A stretch of DNA of 64,000 bases from Amycolatopsis aidingensis (GCF_018885265.1 NZ_CP076538.1:7538001-7602000); one strand, 5' to 3'; shown: positions 42,941-52,214, counted from the first letter of the stretch. Notes: generated by a model from the letters alone, not told the origin. Made by a program: numbers and translations.

Positions 42941-43216
42941 GTGCTCTTGAGCCTGCTCCTCTTCGTCTTCATCCCAGCGGGATTGGTCTCGCTGGGATTG
43001 GCGGCTGTCCCATGGCGCCCGCTGCCATTGCGAGTACTTCTGCTGTGGACGCAGGTGCTTGCCGCTGGTGTGGTCGTCGCGGCGGTGCCGCCCGGATGGG
43101 AGGTATGGCTGCTGACCATCGGCCCGGGCGCCTTGGTGGCATTCCTCCATGGCTTGGCGGCACTGCTCCAGATCCGCGACGCACGACAGGCCGGGCGAAG
43201 CCCGGCGATCACGTGA
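42941..43216 (+). CDS. possible small three-helix membrane protein
   Basis: 91 residues from GTG 42941 with no clear ribosome site. The frame is strongly hydrophobic: LLSLLLFVFIPAGLVSLGLA near 2, VLLLWTQVLAAGVVVAAVPP near 32 and VWLLTIGPGALVAFLHGLAA near 55, ending in a basic tail. It lies between ponA and the GT87 gene in the same direction. Not recognised; it could be chance. Confidence 0.45.
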   Translation: MLLSLLLFVFIPAGLVSLGLAAVPWRPLPLRVLLLWTQVLAAGVVVAAVPPGWEVWLLTIGPGALVAFLHGLAALLQIRDARQAGRSPAIT

Positions 43217-43288
43217 CTGACAACAGGGTGGTTCGCCACCTCGATGCAGTGCTACCGATGCCCGGACGTCATCGGCTGAGCCTGCGGC

Positions 43289-43294
43289 TACCCT
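43289..43294 (+). promoter_or_regulatory. -10 hexamer TACCCT, probable leaderless promoter
   Basis: TACCCT ends 6 bases before GTG 43301 of the GT87 gene. Confidence 0.5.
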
Positions 43295-43300
43295 CGGCCC

Positions 43301-44851
43301 GTGTCCAGCCAGTCCGAACCAACGCCCGAACCGGCGTCCGAGACAGCCTCGCTCGACGCCGGCCAGCGGGTGATCCCCAGTTGGACCGACCCGTTCGCCA
43401 CCACGGCCACCCGTCCCATCGGGGGTCCGCTCGGCGAGCACGCGGTGATCGGCAGACATTGGTTCTGGACCCCGCTGCGGGTGGGCCTGCTGCTGGCGGT
43501 GCTCACCCTGACCCTCGGCTGGTTCGGCAAGGCGGCCTGCATCCAGCAGTACACCAACGAGGCCGGGCAGGCCGAGCTGGACTGGCGCTCGGGCAGGCCG
43601 TACGTGGCGATGTGCTACTCGGACATCGTGCCGCTGTACGGCGCCGAACGGCTGGACCGGCCGGGCACCTTCCCCTACGCCACCCAGTGGGTGGAGAACG
43701 AGGGGACCCCGCAGGAGCAGGTCCGTTACATGGAGTACCCGGTGCTCACCGGGCTGTTCCAGTGGGTCAACGCCAAGCTCACGCACGCCTGGACCGAGGC
43801 ATCCGACGCGGGCTGGCTGCCCGGAGCGCTGCCGGTCGCGGTCTACTTCAACATCACCGCACTGTTCCTCGCCCTCGCCTGGCTGACGGCGGTGTGGGCG
43901 GTGGCCAGAACGTCCAGACGCCGACCGTGGGACGCGGCGCTGGTCGCGGTCTCCCCGCTGGTGGTGGTGCATGCCTTCACCAACTTCGACGCGCTCGCCG
44001 TCGCGTTCGCCGCGACCGGCATGCTCGCCTGGGCCCGCCGCAAACCCGTGCTGGCCGGGGTACTGCTCGGCCTGGGGGCCGCGGCGAAGATGTACCCGCT
44101 GTTCCTGCTCGGGCCACTGCTGGTGCTGTGCCTGCGCGCAGGGAAACCCCGTACCTGGGTGAAGACCGCGGTCAGCACCGCGCTCGCCTGGACCACGGTG
44201 AACCTGCCGATCGCGCTGGCCTTCCCGGACGGCTGGCGGGAGTTCTTCCGGTTGAACGGCGAACGCGGGATGGACCCGGACTCGCTGTACAACGTGATCT
44301 CCTACTTCACCGGGTGGACCGGGTTCGACGGGGAGCTGGTCCGCGGGGAGAGCCCGGTCTGGCTGAACACGGTCAGCGGGGCGCTGTTCCTCGCCTGTTG
44401 TGCGGGCATCGCCTACCTCGGTCTCACCGCACCGGTGCGGCCCCGGGTGGCACAGCTGTGTTTCCTGGTGGTCGCGGCCTTCCTGCTCACCAACAAGGTG
44501 TGGAGCCCGCAGTACTCGCTGTGGCTGGTGCCACTCGCGGTGCTGGCGATCCCGCGCTGGCGGCTGCTGCTCGGCTGGATGATCATCGACGCGGCGGTGT
44601 GGGCGCCGCGGATGTTCTACTACCTCGGCACGGACGACAAGGGCCTGCCGGAAGGCTGGTTCCTCGGCACCGTGGTGCTGCGCGACATCGCCGTCATCGG
44701 GCTGTGCGTGCTGGTGATCAGGGAGATCTACCGGCCGTCCACCGACCTGGTGCGGATGGGCGGCGAGGACGACCCGGCAGGCGGGGTGCTGGACCGGGCC
44801 CGCGACGCCTATGTGTTCCGGCGCCGCAGGCCGGTCACCGCGGCGAGGTAG
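43301..44851 (+). CDS. GT87 (DUF2029) polyprenol-phosphate mannosyltransferase-like protein
   Basis: 516 residues with about ten helices, the GT-C fold. The first extracytoplasmic loop has [10 protein letters not shown] near 105 and the family motif [12 protein letters not shown] near 150; [19 protein letters not shown] near 255 and the conserved [15 protein letters not shown] near 400 follow. The family adds mannose (or arabinose) from polyprenyl phosphate to lipomannan-type glycolipids outside the membrane. It holds the place of Rv0051 after ponA1. A paralogue is at 45252-46586. Confidence 0.88.
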   Translation: MSSQSEPTPEPASETASLDAGQRVIPSWTDPFATTATRPIGGPLGEHAVIGRHWFWTPLRVGLLLAVLTLTLGWFGKAACIQQYTNEAGQAELDWRSGRPYVAMCYSDIVPLYGAERLDRPGTFPYATQWVENEGTPQEQVRYMEYPVLTGLFQWVNAKLTHAWTEASDAGWLPGALPVAVYFNITALFLALAWLTAVWAVARTSRRRPWDAALVAVSPLVVVHAFTNFDALAVAFAATGMLAWARRKPVLAGVLLGLGAAAKMYPLFLLGPLLVLCLRAGKPRTWVKTAVSTALAWTTVNLPIALAFPDGWREFFRLNGERGMDPDSLYNVISYFTGWTGFDGELVRGESPVWLNTVSGALFLACCAGIAYLGLTAPVRPRVAQLCFLVVAAFLLTNKVWSPQYSLWLVPLAVLAIPRWRLLLGWMIIDAAVWAPRMFYYLGTDDKGLPEGWFLGTVVLRDIAVIGLCVLVIREIYRPSTDLVRMGGEDDPAGGVLDRARDAYVFRRRRPVTAAR

Positions 44852-44889
44852 CGCCTCAGTACCTGTTGATAACGCGCGACACGATCGGC

Positions 44890-45234
44890 TCAGCCGGGGC
44901 GCAGGCGGTCCCGGCCGGGGTGCTCGAAGGTGGCGGTCGCCCCGAAGTCGGGGGCGCCGTAGTCATGCACGGCGACCCGGACCCAGCCGGGACCGGTCTC
45001 GGCGATCCGGCAGGAGTACCAGCACCCGTCCGACGGCCAGTACACCGACCAGCGGTCGGCCAGGCAAGCAAGGCCGCGCGCCTTCAGCTCGGCGATCGCG
45101 TCCTCGGCGGGGACCGGCTCGCCCAGCGGGTAGCCGAACACGGTCAGCGGCTGCCAACCGGCGCCCGCGGGCCGCAGGTAGCCGACCAGCTCGTCGTCCT
45201 CCCGGTACACCGGGGTCAGGCCATCCGTAAGCAT
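44890..45234 (-). CDS. conserved hypothetical protein
   Basis: 114 residues from ATG 45234. Soluble; begins LTDGLTPVYREDDELVGYLR and contains GWQPLTVFGYPLGEP and WSVYWPSDGCWYSCRI. Rich in aromatic residues, of an SH3-like or beta-barrel look. The 17-bp gap to the GT87 gene upstream suggests one operon with nfo and GT87. Function unknown. Confidence 0.7.
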   Translation of the reverse strand: MLTDGLTPVYREDDELVGYLRPAGAGWQPLTVFGYPLGEPVPAEDAIAELKARGLACLADRWSVYWPSDGCWYSCRIAETGPGWVRVAVHDYGAPDFGATATFEHPGRDRLRPG

Positions 45235-45251
45235 GCCCCCAGGCAACAGCC

Positions 45252-46586
45252 TCACGTGGGGTGAGGCGCAAACCGGTTCTCCGCAAGGCGTGGTTGCGCC
45301 GCGCTGCCGGGCGCATCCCATTCCCTGCTGGTGAGGAACGCGACGAACAGCCCGGCGAGCAGGGCGGCCCGGCCCCAGACCCCGATCATCACCGCCTGCG
45401 CGGCGAAGCCGTCGTAGATGTGGCCGCCGTCCGCACCCAGCGCCCCGTACCAGCGGAAGATGCCGATCCCCATGGCCAGGTCCGCAAGGAGGTAACCGAG
45501 CACCCAGCCCCAGCGCACCCGGACCAGCACGAACATCGGCAGCAGCCAGAGGGTGTACTGCGGGGAGTGCACCTTGTGCAGCAACAGGAAGCCGCACAGC
45601 ATCGCCGCGCAGACCGCCAGCCACGGGTAGCCGCCCTCGCGCCGGTAGCGCTGCCAGCCGACGGCGAGCGCGGCGGCGAAGGAGACCAGGACCAATGCCG
45701 GGGAGACCACGTCCACCACCGACTGGAAGCTCGCCCCGTCCTCCGGGCGGAAGGCCCAGTACCAGATCGAGTTCGTGGTGGCGTCGACCCGGCGTTCGGC
45801 CTGGAACTGGAAGGAGGCCAGCCAGCCGTCGAACCCGGCGATGGCGAACGGCAGGTTCACCGCCACGGCGGTGCCCGCGGCCACGCCCAGCACCCCCGCG
45901 GCACCGCGCGGGTCCCTGCCCTCGGCGCCGCCGCGGCCGCCGGTCAGCACATACAGCGCCAGCGGGAGGACGAAGAACGCGGGGAACACCTTGACGGCGA
46001 ACCCGAGCCCGAGCAGCACCGCCGCCCACAGCGCCCGGCCGCGTAGCGCGCCCCGGCCCAGCAGCACTACGGCGAAGGCGCCGACCGCGCAGGCCACCGC
46101 GGGCAGCTCCCAGTTGTGGAAGGCGTACAGCACCAGCGGCGGGCCGATCGCCCACAGCAGCGCGCGCCAGCCCGCGATCCGCCCAAGTAACCAGCCGGTC
46201 AGCAGCCCGAACGGGGCGAGCAGCAGGGCCGAGCCGAGCAGGAACCCGGCGTCGGTTTCGGCGAAGGTGGCGCCTGCCCAGATCAGCATGCCGGTGAGCA
46301 CGGGGTACTCCACCGCCCCGCCGACCAGCCTGCCGTCGACAAGGTCGCCGTGCACATAGGGGAAGATGTGCCGGTCGATGTCCCTGCCGAGCCACAGGAA
46401 CTGGATATCCGAGTAACAGGCGTCGGCGAAGTTGCGCTCGGAGTAGTTCGGTGTGCTGCGGCCGTTCTGGTCGAAGTCGGGGCCGGTGCACCGGTCCTTG
46501 TTCAGGAAGCCGAGCAGGAGCGTGCACCCGCACAGCAGCACCAGTACCGCCAGCGCCGCGTTGCCGAGCCTCGAACGCCCCGTCAC
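45252..46586 (-). CDS. second GT87 (DUF2029) glycosyltransferase-like protein
   Basis: 444 residues from GTG 46586, overlapping the endonuclease IV stop (GTGA). About ten helices; the loop motif ACYSDIQFLWLGRDIDRHIF near 51-70 and VEYPVLTGMLIW near 88 copy the pattern of the protein at 43301, and LLHKVHSPQYTLWLLPMF near 355 matches its [18 protein letters not shown] fold, probably using polyprenol-phosphate sugars. The two GT87 genes face each other across the small hypothetical. Confidence 0.88.
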   Translation of the reverse strand: MTGRSRLGNAALAVLVLLCGCTLLLGFLNKDRCTGPDFDQNGRSTPNYSERNFADACYSDIQFLWLGRDIDRHIFPYVHGDLVDGRLVGGAVEYPVLTGMLIWAGATFAETDAGFLLGSALLLAPFGLLTGWLLGRIAGWRALLWAIGPPLVLYAFHNWELPAVACAVGAFAVVLLGRGALRGRALWAAVLLGLGFAVKVFPAFFVLPLALYVLTGGRGGAEGRDPRGAAGVLGVAAGTAVAVNLPFAIAGFDGWLASFQFQAERRVDATTNSIWYWAFRPEDGASFQSVVDVVSPALVLVSFAAALAVGWQRYRREGGYPWLAVCAAMLCGFLLLHKVHSPQYTLWLLPMFVLVRVRWGWVLGYLLADLAMGIGIFRWYGALGADGGHIYDGFAAQAVMIGVWGRAALLAGLFVAFLTSREWDAPGSAAQPRLAENRFAPHPT

Positions 46587-47359
46587 GTGCCGAGTGCCTG
46601 CCGCAGGAACTCGATGTCGGCCTGCTGCCCCTCGGCCGGGGTCTCCACCACCACCGGGGCATCCGCCGCCCGCGCGACCTCGGCCAGCAGGTCCGGGTCG
46701 ATGGTGCCCGCACCGCCGACCACATTGGCGTGCCGGTCCCGGGTGGAACCGAACTCGTCCCGCGAATTGTTCAGGTGCACCAGGTCGATCCGGCCGGTGA
46801 TGGCACGGACCCGGTCCACCGCGGTCTCCAGTTCCCAGCCCGCGGCGAAGGCATGGCAGGTGTCCAGGCAGAAACCCGCACCGAACTCGCCGACCACGTC
46901 CCACAGCCTGGCCAGCGCCTCCAGGTGCCTGGCCATCGCGTTCTCCCCACCCGCGGTGTTCTCGATCAGGATCGGGACGCCGAACCCGCCCTGGTCGGCC
47001 TGCCGTTCGAACAGCTTGCGCCAGTTGGCGATCCCCGCGTCGGCGTCCTCGTCCTTGCGCAGCTGCCCGCCGTGCACCACGAGCCCCCTGGCGCCGATCT
47101 CGGCCGCGCCCGCCGCATGCTGCACCACCGCCTTGCGCGAGGGCACCCGGACCCGGTTGTTCATCGAGGCGATGTTGATCAGGTACGGCGAGTGGATGAA
47201 CACCTCCACCCCGGCGGCGGCGAGATCCTCGGCCTGCGCCGGGCGTTGCGGCGCCTTCCAGCTCTGCGGGTCGGCGAGGAAGAACTGCACCACGTCGGCG
47301 CCACGTTCGCGGGCGGCCTGCAACGGGTCGTCGTCGCGGACGTGCGCTCCGATCAGCAT
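46583..47359 (-). CDS. nfo: deoxyribonuclease IV (AP endonuclease, Nfo)
   Basis: 258 residues from ATG 47359 (leaderless -10). It cuts DNA at abasic sites in base excision repair. Zinc-site signatures: MLIGAHV at the start, VFIHSPYLINIAS near 52, LVVHGGQL near 90, ILIENTAGG near 129, FCLDTCHAFAAGW near 162, DLVHLNNSRDEFGSTRDRHA near 190 and VVVETPAE near 235. Its stop overlaps the start of the second GT87 gene. Confidence 0.93.
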   Translation of the reverse strand: MLIGAHVRDDDPLQAARERGADVVQFFLADPQSWKAPQRPAQAEDLAAAGVEVFIHSPYLINIASMNNRVRVPSRKAVVQHAAGAAEIGARGLVVHGGQLRKDEDADAGIANWRKLFERQADQGGFGVPILIENTAGGENAMARHLEALARLWDVVGEFGAGFCLDTCHAFAAGWELETAVDRVRAITGRIDLVHLNNSRDEFGSTRDRHANVVGGAGTIDPDLLAEVARAADAPVVVETPAEGQQADIEFLRQALGT

Positions 47360-47365
47360 GGCGCG

Positions 47366-47371
47366 AGGGTA
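47366..47371 (-). promoter_or_regulatory. -10 hexamer TACCCT, probable leaderless promoter of nfo
   Basis: On the minus strand TACCCT ends 6 bases before ATG 47359. Confidence 0.5.
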
Positions 47372-47453
47372 CCGACCGGCACCGACGACCATCGAGTACG
47401 GTGCAGACGTCCCGGGCTGGTAACCGGGGCCACCCGCGCGAAAGGCGACGACC

Positions 47454-48272
47454 TTGGTTCGGAACGCGCGATCCGGCCGGATCGGTACGGCAGGCGCGCT
47501 CGCCGCGGTCATCGCGGCCCTCACCTGCACCGGTACCGCCCAGGCCGAGCCGGACACCGGCACCGCGGCGCGGGTGGTCGACGGCGACTGCGCGGCCACC
47601 CTGCGGCAGGCGGCGGGCGATCCGCTCACCGTGGACCCCGGTGCCGTGCTGGACCGGCCCGGCAGGCTCACTCTCGGACTCGGCAGCACGGCGAAGGGCA
47701 CCGGCGAGCAGCGTCGGCCCACACTGTCCCTCCCGGTCGCGGACCTGATGGGCGCCCTGGGCACAGCCAGGGTGCCGGTGGTGACCGAGGCGGGCACGGT
47801 GGTCTGCCACACCGCGCAGGACACCGTGAACGGGCTGGTCGCCGCGCTGCACGGCCGGCCGCCGGGAGAGGACCCGCCCGCACCCCCACCCGCACCACAG
47901 CCCCCGCCGCCGGACGACCGCGCCCCCGCACCGCCGGACGGCTCCGGCGAGCATGACCAGGCCGCGCCGGGCGGCACCGGGACGGCCGCGGGCGCCGGCA
48001 TCGGATCCGGCCTCGGCGAGCCGCTGCCACCACGCAACGGCCTCGCCGGTCCGGGCGCGATCATTCCGCCGGTCAACCCGCGGCCCGCGCCGGAAGCCGG
48101 TCCGGTCCCGCAGGGTCCCGCGGTGGACCGGGGCGACTCCGGCACGGCGCAGGCGCTGCCCGAGTCCACCCCGCCGGAGCGGCTGCCACTGCTGCTCGCC
48201 GTGCTGGCGCTGGCGGTGGTCAGCACCCTGCTGATGCGCAGCTGGATGCGCCGCACGGTCCCGGCCTCCTGA
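47454..48272 (+). CDS. secreted, C-terminally anchored surface protein 1
   Basis: 272 residues from TTG 47454. A signal peptide (about 1-31, ending GTAQAEP) and an N-terminal domain with two Cys (GDCAATLRQ, TVVCHTAQD) lead to a Pro/Gly-rich stalk (about 135-230) and a C-terminal helix RLPLLLAVLALAVVSTLLMR followed by a basic end. The tail has the same plan as the next two genes. It lacks their EFGILG and VRNAG segments. Likely spans the cell wall; function unknown. Confidence 0.75.
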   Translation: MVRNARSGRIGTAGALAAVIAALTCTGTAQAEPDTGTAARVVDGDCAATLRQAAGDPLTVDPGAVLDRPGRLTLGLGSTAKGTGEQRRPTLSLPVADLMGALGTARVPVVTEAGTVVCHTAQDTVNGLVAALHGRPPGEDPPAPPPAPQPPPPDDRAPAPPDGSGEHDQAAPGGTGTAAGAGIGSGLGEPLPPRNGLAGPGAIIPPVNPRPAPEAGPVPQGPAVDRGDSGTAQALPESTPPERLPLLLAVLALAVVSTLLMRSWMRRTVPAS

Positions 48273-48305
48273 GTTACCCAATGTGATCATCAGGTCCACC
48301 CGAAT

Positions 48306-48326
48306 GCGCGCCCCGCTTCGGCGCGC
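48306..48326 (+). terminator. hairpin after surface protein 1
   Basis: GCGCGCC / GGCGCGC arms (48306-48312, 48320-48326), 33 bp after the stop. Confidence 0.6.
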
Positions 48327-48393
48327 CCCCGTCACGATGTCCGGTTAGCGTCGTTGTACCTGGTGAGCGACATCAGCGGCGGGAGGGTGAGCG

Positions 48394-49299
48394 ATGCCTG
48401 GTCGCGCACGGAAGGCAACGGCGGTTTCCGCGACCGCGCTGCTACTGGCCGGATCCGCGGCGCTTGCCACCCCGGCCACGGCGGTGGCGGAGACCAAGAC
48501 GGCCCAGTGCGGCGGCACGGTCAAGGCCAAGCCAGGTGACCGGGTGCAGGCCACCCTGCTCGGCATCCCGCTCGACCTCGGCATCGTCCAGGAGACCACC
48601 ACGGTGCTCACCGGCACGGTCAGCGCCCTGCTCGGCAAGGTCTGCAAGGTCACCGTGCAGGTGGTGGACACCGTGGTCGCGCCGGTGCCGGGAGTGGGCG
48701 AGCCCGCCGCGGACGCGATCAACAAGGGCGTGCAGGGCACCACCAACACCCTCAGCGACGCCGCGAACACGGTGGGCGGGACGGTCACCGGCGGCGGCAC
48801 CGAGCCGGTCGAACGAAACCAGCCAGCGCCCGGCGGCAGCCAAGGCGGCCAGCCCGGCGGCGACCCCGGCCAGAGCCAGGGCAGCGGCGGTACCGACCGG
48901 GGTGAGCGGGCCGGCGTTCCGGAGGCGAACAGCCCGGTACTCGGCGGGGGCGCCGTGCCTGGCTTCCCCGGGTTGCCAACGGACTTCAGCACCGGCTTCG
49001 CCCCGATGCGCGACTACAGCAACCTTCCGTTCGCCACCGCGGGCCTGTACGCCCCCTCGCCAGGGGTGCGCTACGGCGGCCAGATCCCCGGCTACGCCCC
49101 CGAGTTCGGCATCCTCGGCCAGGAGGAGGACCAGGACCCCGAGGGTGCCGGTGTGCGTAACGCCGGGGAGGCGCGGGCGCTCGCAGACGGCGCCGGTGGC
49201 CCGATCGACGGCACCAGCCTGCCGCTGCTGCTCGCGGTGGTGGCGCTGGCCGGGGCATCCGGCGCGCTGGTGCGCACCTGGGTACTGCGCAAGGCGTAA
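48394..49299 (+). CDS. secreted, C-terminally anchored surface protein 2
   Basis: 301 residues; ATG 48394 has GGGAGGG upstream. Signal peptide about 1-32 (ATPATAVAE). An N-terminal domain with two Cys (AQCGGTVKA, GKVCKVTV) carries a helical GVGEPAADAINKGVQGTTNT segment. A Gly/Gln-rich stalk follows, then SPGVRYGGQIPGYAPEFGIL near 232, VRNAGEARALAD near 258 and the terminal helix SLPLLLAVVALAGASGALVR with WVLRKA at the end. Paralogue of the next gene. Confidence 0.78.
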   Translation: MPGRARKATAVSATALLLAGSAALATPATAVAETKTAQCGGTVKAKPGDRVQATLLGIPLDLGIVQETTTVLTGTVSALLGKVCKVTVQVVDTVVAPVPGVGEPAADAINKGVQGTTNTLSDAANTVGGTVTGGGTEPVERNQPAPGGSQGGQPGGDPGQSQGSGGTDRGERAGVPEANSPVLGGGAVPGFPGLPTDFSTGFAPMRDYSNLPFATAGLYAPSPGVRYGGQIPGYAPEFGILGQEEDQDPEGAGVRNAGEARALADGAGGPIDGTSLPLLLAVVALAGASGALVRTWVLRKA

Positions 49300-49368
49300 A
49301 TTGGCACTGTTGAACAAAGACACCGGACGGCCGCGTATCCCGGTCGTACTCGACTCGTTACCTTGAGC

Positions 49369-49390
49369 GGAGCAGTTTTCCCGCTGCTCT
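49369..49390 (+). terminator. hairpin between surface protein genes 2 and 3
   Basis: GAGCAG / CTGCTC arms (49370-49375, 49384-49389) with a loop containing TTTT, 70 bp after the stop. Confidence 0.5.
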
Positions 49391-49434
49391 CCGTGCACCC
49401 CGGCAACTGAGCGAACCGCGGAGGATGAGCGCTG

Positions 49435-50361
49435 GTGCGAACCCGAAGGACCCCTTTCGCCACCACCACCCGCAAGGTCCTCACCGCGACGGCGATCGCG
49501 GCGGCCATGACCGGCTTCTCCCTCGCCACCGGCGGCTCCGCCAGCGCGGCCACGCTGGCGAACTCCTGCGACCAGTCGGTGACCGCGGCTGCCGGAACCG
49601 CGGTGGCCGTGGACTCCAAACCGGTGGCCGAGATCGTGCGCTCCGCGGCCAAGGAGAAGCAGATTCTGCTCAACCTGAACGGGGTCAACCCTGGCAAGCT
49701 GGCCGACAAGGTGAACGGCGGGGGCGCGATCCCGGTCGGCAAGGTGCCGAGCTCCGGGAGCATCAAGGTCAGCGAGCCGCTCATCAAGGTGGTCACCACC
49801 CGGCTGCAGGCGAACAACGGGGACGGCCTCGGTCCGCTGTGGGACCCGTTCAACGTCAAGGGCAAGACCCTCCAGCACATCCAGAGCAAGCTCTCCGGCC
49901 TGTGCACCATGCAGCTCAAGGCGAAGCCGCGGCCGACCACCGAGCGGCCCACCCCCTCCACCGGCGGTGAAACCGGACACACCGGTTCCACCGGCGGCAC
50001 CCCGGACGCCGGCGACTCCGGTGCCATCCCCTCCGGCGGCTCCCAGGGGCGGGCGCCGCGCCGGGACTACGGCGACATCCCCACCGCGACCCCCGGGGTC
50101 GCCACCCCGCCAGGGCTGCGCTACCCCTCGCCGGAGGCCGCCCCGGGTCAGCACTCGCCGGAGTTCGGCATCCTCGGCGCGGACCCGAGCAGCCCACAGG
50201 GGCCCGACCAGGCCGAGGTACGCAACGCCGGTAACGCCGACGCGCTCGCCGCCGAGCCGGCGCCGGACAGTGTCCAGCTGCCCATGTTGCTCGCCGTGGT
50301 CGCGCTGGCCGGAGTCACCGCCGCGCTGGTCCGCACCTGGGTGCTGCGCAAGGTGTCGTAA
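49435..50361 (+). CDS. secreted, C-terminally anchored surface protein 3
   Basis: 308 residues; GTG 49435 with GGAGG about 10 bases upstream. Signal peptide about 1-39 (GSASAAT). A domain with two Cys (ANSCDQSVT, SGLCTMQLK) is followed by a Thr/Gly-rich stalk, GLRYPSPEAAPGQHSPEFGI near 222, EVRNAGNADALAAE near 262 and the terminal helix QLPMLLAVVALAGVTAALVR with TWVLRK. The last 100 residues align closely with surface protein 2. Lies just before rpsF. Confidence 0.78.
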   Translation: MRTRRTPFATTTRKVLTATAIAAAMTGFSLATGGSASAATLANSCDQSVTAAAGTAVAVDSKPVAEIVRSAAKEKQILLNLNGVNPGKLADKVNGGGAIPVGKVPSSGSIKVSEPLIKVVTTRLQANNGDGLGPLWDPFNVKGKTLQHIQSKLSGLCTMQLKAKPRPTTERPTPSTGGETGHTGSTGGTPDAGDSGAIPSGGSQGRAPRRDYGDIPTATPGVATPPGLRYPSPEAAPGQHSPEFGILGADPSSPQGPDQAEVRNAGNADALAAEPAPDSVQLPMLLAVVALAGVTAALVRTWVLRKVS

Positions 50362-50369
50362 CCCCTCGT

Positions 50370-50375
50370 TACACT
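50370..50375 (+). promoter_or_regulatory. possible -10 of the rpsF operon (TACACT)
   Basis: TACACT lies 73 bases before the rpsF start in the 81-bp gap; no clear -35 is seen. Confidence 0.3.
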
Positions 50376-50442
50376 CGAGCGTCGGACAACCCTCCTGTCA
50401 CGGATCGTCCGTGACCGCGAAGCCCATAGGAGGTGAGTGGTT

Positions 50443-50784
50443 GTGTCACGCCATTACGAGGTAATGATCATCCTCGACCCGAGCCAGGACGAGCGCACGG
50501 TCGCGCCGACCCTGGAGAACTTCCTCAAGGTGATCCGGGACTCCGGCGGCAGCGTCGAGAAGGTCGACGTGTGGGGCCGCAGGCGGCTGGCTTACGAGAT
50601 CAAGAAGCACGCCGAGGGCGTCTACGCGCTGCTGGACCTGAACGCCACGCCGGACGCGGTCAAGGAGCTCGAGCGGCAGCTGTCCCTGCAGGAGATCGTG
50701 CTGCGGACCAAGGTCGTGCGCCGCGAGGCCCCGCGTCCTGGCTCGCGCGCCGCCCGTTCCACCAACCAGCCGGCCAAGGTCTGA
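50443..50784 (+). CDS. rpsF: 30S ribosomal protein S6 (bS6)
   Basis: 113 residues. GTG 50443 gives the standard start [16 protein letters not shown] and lies 9 bases from AGGAGGTGA; an in-frame GTG at 50437 is too close to that site. [20 protein letters not shown] near 42 and [17 protein letters not shown] near 66 are typical. Binds 16S rRNA with S18. First gene of the rpsF-ssb-rpsR-rplI operon. Confidence 0.97.
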   Translation: MSRHYEVMIILDPSQDERTVAPTLENFLKVIRDSGGSVEKVDVWGRRRLAYEIKKHAEGVYALLDLNATPDAVKELERQLSLQEIVLRTKVVRREAPRPGSRAARSTNQPAKV

Positions 50785-50800
50785 GGCCGGGGAGGTTCCC

Positions 50801-51289
50801 ATGGCTGGAGATACCATCATCACGGTGGTCGGCAACCTCACCGCCGACCCGGAACTGCGTTTCACCTCCTCCGGTGCCGCGGTCGCGAACTTCACGGTCG
50901 CGTCCACGCCGCGGATGTTCGACCGGCAGAGCGGCGAGTGGAAGGACGGCGAGGCGCTGTTCCTGCGCTGCAACATCTGGCGGCAGGCCGCGGAGAACGT
51001 CGCCGAGAGCCTGACCCGCGGCGCCCGCGTGGTCGTGCAGGGCAGGTTGAAGCAGCGTTCGTTCGAGACCAAGGAAGGCGAGAAGCGCACGGTCGTCGAG
51101 CTCGAGGTCGACGAGATCGGGCCCTCGCTGCGGTACGCCACCGCAAAGGTGAACAAGGTCAGCCGGGGCAGCGGAGGCGGCGGCTTCGGCGGCGGTGGCG
51201 GCGGCGGGTCCGCGCCTGCCGACGATCCGTGGGGCTCGGCCCCGCCAGCGGGCAGCAACGCCGGGTTCTCCGACGAGCCGCCTTTCTGA
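50801..51289 (+). CDS. ssb: single-stranded DNA-binding protein
   Basis: 162 residues. OB fold about 1-110 ([38 protein letters not shown]), a Gly-rich linker about 122-140 and the acidic tip DEPPF that binds replication partners. Protects single-stranded DNA at forks. ATG with GGGGAGG upstream; between rpsF and rpsR as in other actinobacteria. Confidence 0.97.
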   Translation: MAGDTIITVVGNLTADPELRFTSSGAAVANFTVASTPRMFDRQSGEWKDGEALFLRCNIWRQAAENVAESLTRGARVVVQGRLKQRSFETKEGEKRTVVELEVDEIGPSLRYATAKVNKVSRGSGGGGFGGGGGGGSAPADDPWGSAPPAGSNAGFSDEPPF

Positions 51290-51349
51290 GGCCCGTTTCG
51301 ACACGGACCGACCCCAGACCAACCACACTGATCACCCCAGGAGTCAACT

Positions 51350-51598
51350 GTGGCCAAGCCACCCGTACGCAAGCCGAAGAAGAAGGTCTGCGTGTTCTGC
51401 AAGGACGAGAAAAAGGGCCGTGCGGAACTGATCGACTACAAGGACACGAACCTGCTGCGGAAGTACATCTCCGACCGCGGCAAGATCCGTGCCCGCCGGG
51501 TCACCGGCAACTGCAGCCAGCACCAGCGTGACGTCGCCACGGCGGTCAAGAACGCCCGTGAGATGGCGCTGCTGCCCTACACCTCGACCGCTCGCTAG
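51350..51598 (+). CDS. rpsR: 30S ribosomal protein S18 (bS18), zinc (C+) form
   Basis: 82 residues. CVFCKDEKK near 14 and [13 protein letters not shown] near 53 keep the Cys/His set of the zinc-binding form, so this is the housekeeping copy and not the zinc-free paralogue. [18 protein letters not shown] near 29 is the RNA-binding core. Start GTG 51350. Confidence 0.97.
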   Translation: MAKPPVRKPKKKVCVFCKDEKKGRAELIDYKDTNLLRKYISDRGKIRARRVTGNCSQHQRDVATAVKNAREMALLPYTSTAR

Positions 51599-51609
51599 GA
51601 GATCCCGTC

Positions 51610-52068
51610 ATGGCGAAGATCATTCTTACCACCGACGTGGCGAACCTCGGCGGCCCCGGCGACATCGTCGAAGTGAAGGACGGTTACGCACGTAACTACC
51701 TGCTGCCCCGCGGCTACGCCATCCCGGCGACCAAGGGCGCGGAGAAGAACGTCCGGACCATCCAGCGCACCCAGGAGTCGCGCCGGGTGCGGGACCTCGA
51801 CCACGCCAAGGAGCTGAAGGCCTCGCTGGAGGGGCTGGGCGCCGTCCAGCTGTCCGCCAAGGCGGCCGAGGGTTCGAAGAAGCTGTTCGGCTCGGTCACC
51901 CCGGCCGATATCGTCTCGGCGATCAAGTCGGCGGGTGGTCCCTCGCTGGACAAGCGGATCATCCAGGTCGGCAAGCACATCAAGACCGTCGGCAGGCACC
52001 AGGTCACCGCCCGCCTGCACCCCGAGGTGCGGGCCGAGGTCCGGATCGACGTCACGCCGCAGCGATAA
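51610..52068 (+). CDS. rplI: 50S ribosomal protein L9 (bL9)
   Basis: 152 residues. The N-terminal domain MAKIILTTDVANLGGPGDIV and VKDGYARNYLLPRGYAIPAT, the connecting helix (about 40-75) and the C-terminal domain (LFGSVTPADIVSAIKSAGG near 96) are all present. Its end is followed by a strong terminator, so dnaB is not in this operon here. Confidence 0.97.
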   Translation: MAKIILTTDVANLGGPGDIVEVKDGYARNYLLPRGYAIPATKGAEKNVRTIQRTQESRRVRDLDHAKELKASLEGLGAVQLSAKAAEGSKKLFGSVTPADIVSAIKSAGGPSLDKRIIQVGKHIKTVGRHQVTARLHPEVRAEVRIDVTPQR

Positions 52069-52083
52069 GGCGACATATCGCGA

Positions 52084-52117
52084 AAACGGCCCCTTCCCAG
52101 CCGGGGAGGGGCCGTTT
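52084..52117 (+). terminator. intrinsic terminator of the rpsF-rplI operon
   Basis: Perfect 11-bp arms AAACGGCCCCT / AGGGGCCGTTT (52084-52094, 52107-52117), 16 bp after rplI. Confidence 0.85.
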
Positions 52118-52214
52118 CGCTTTCCAGGTTCACCGGCGGGAACCGGCGTCGCCGCGTTAACATCCAAGGACCGGATGCGCAGGTCGATGCTGACGCACGA
52201 AGGGGAACGTGATC

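Noticed and set aside
45252..48335. A single 1027-codon leftward frame covering GT87, nfo and beyond
   Set aside because: It only becomes a protein from GTG 46586; upstream it lies antisense or out of frame to nfo and the surface-protein gene.
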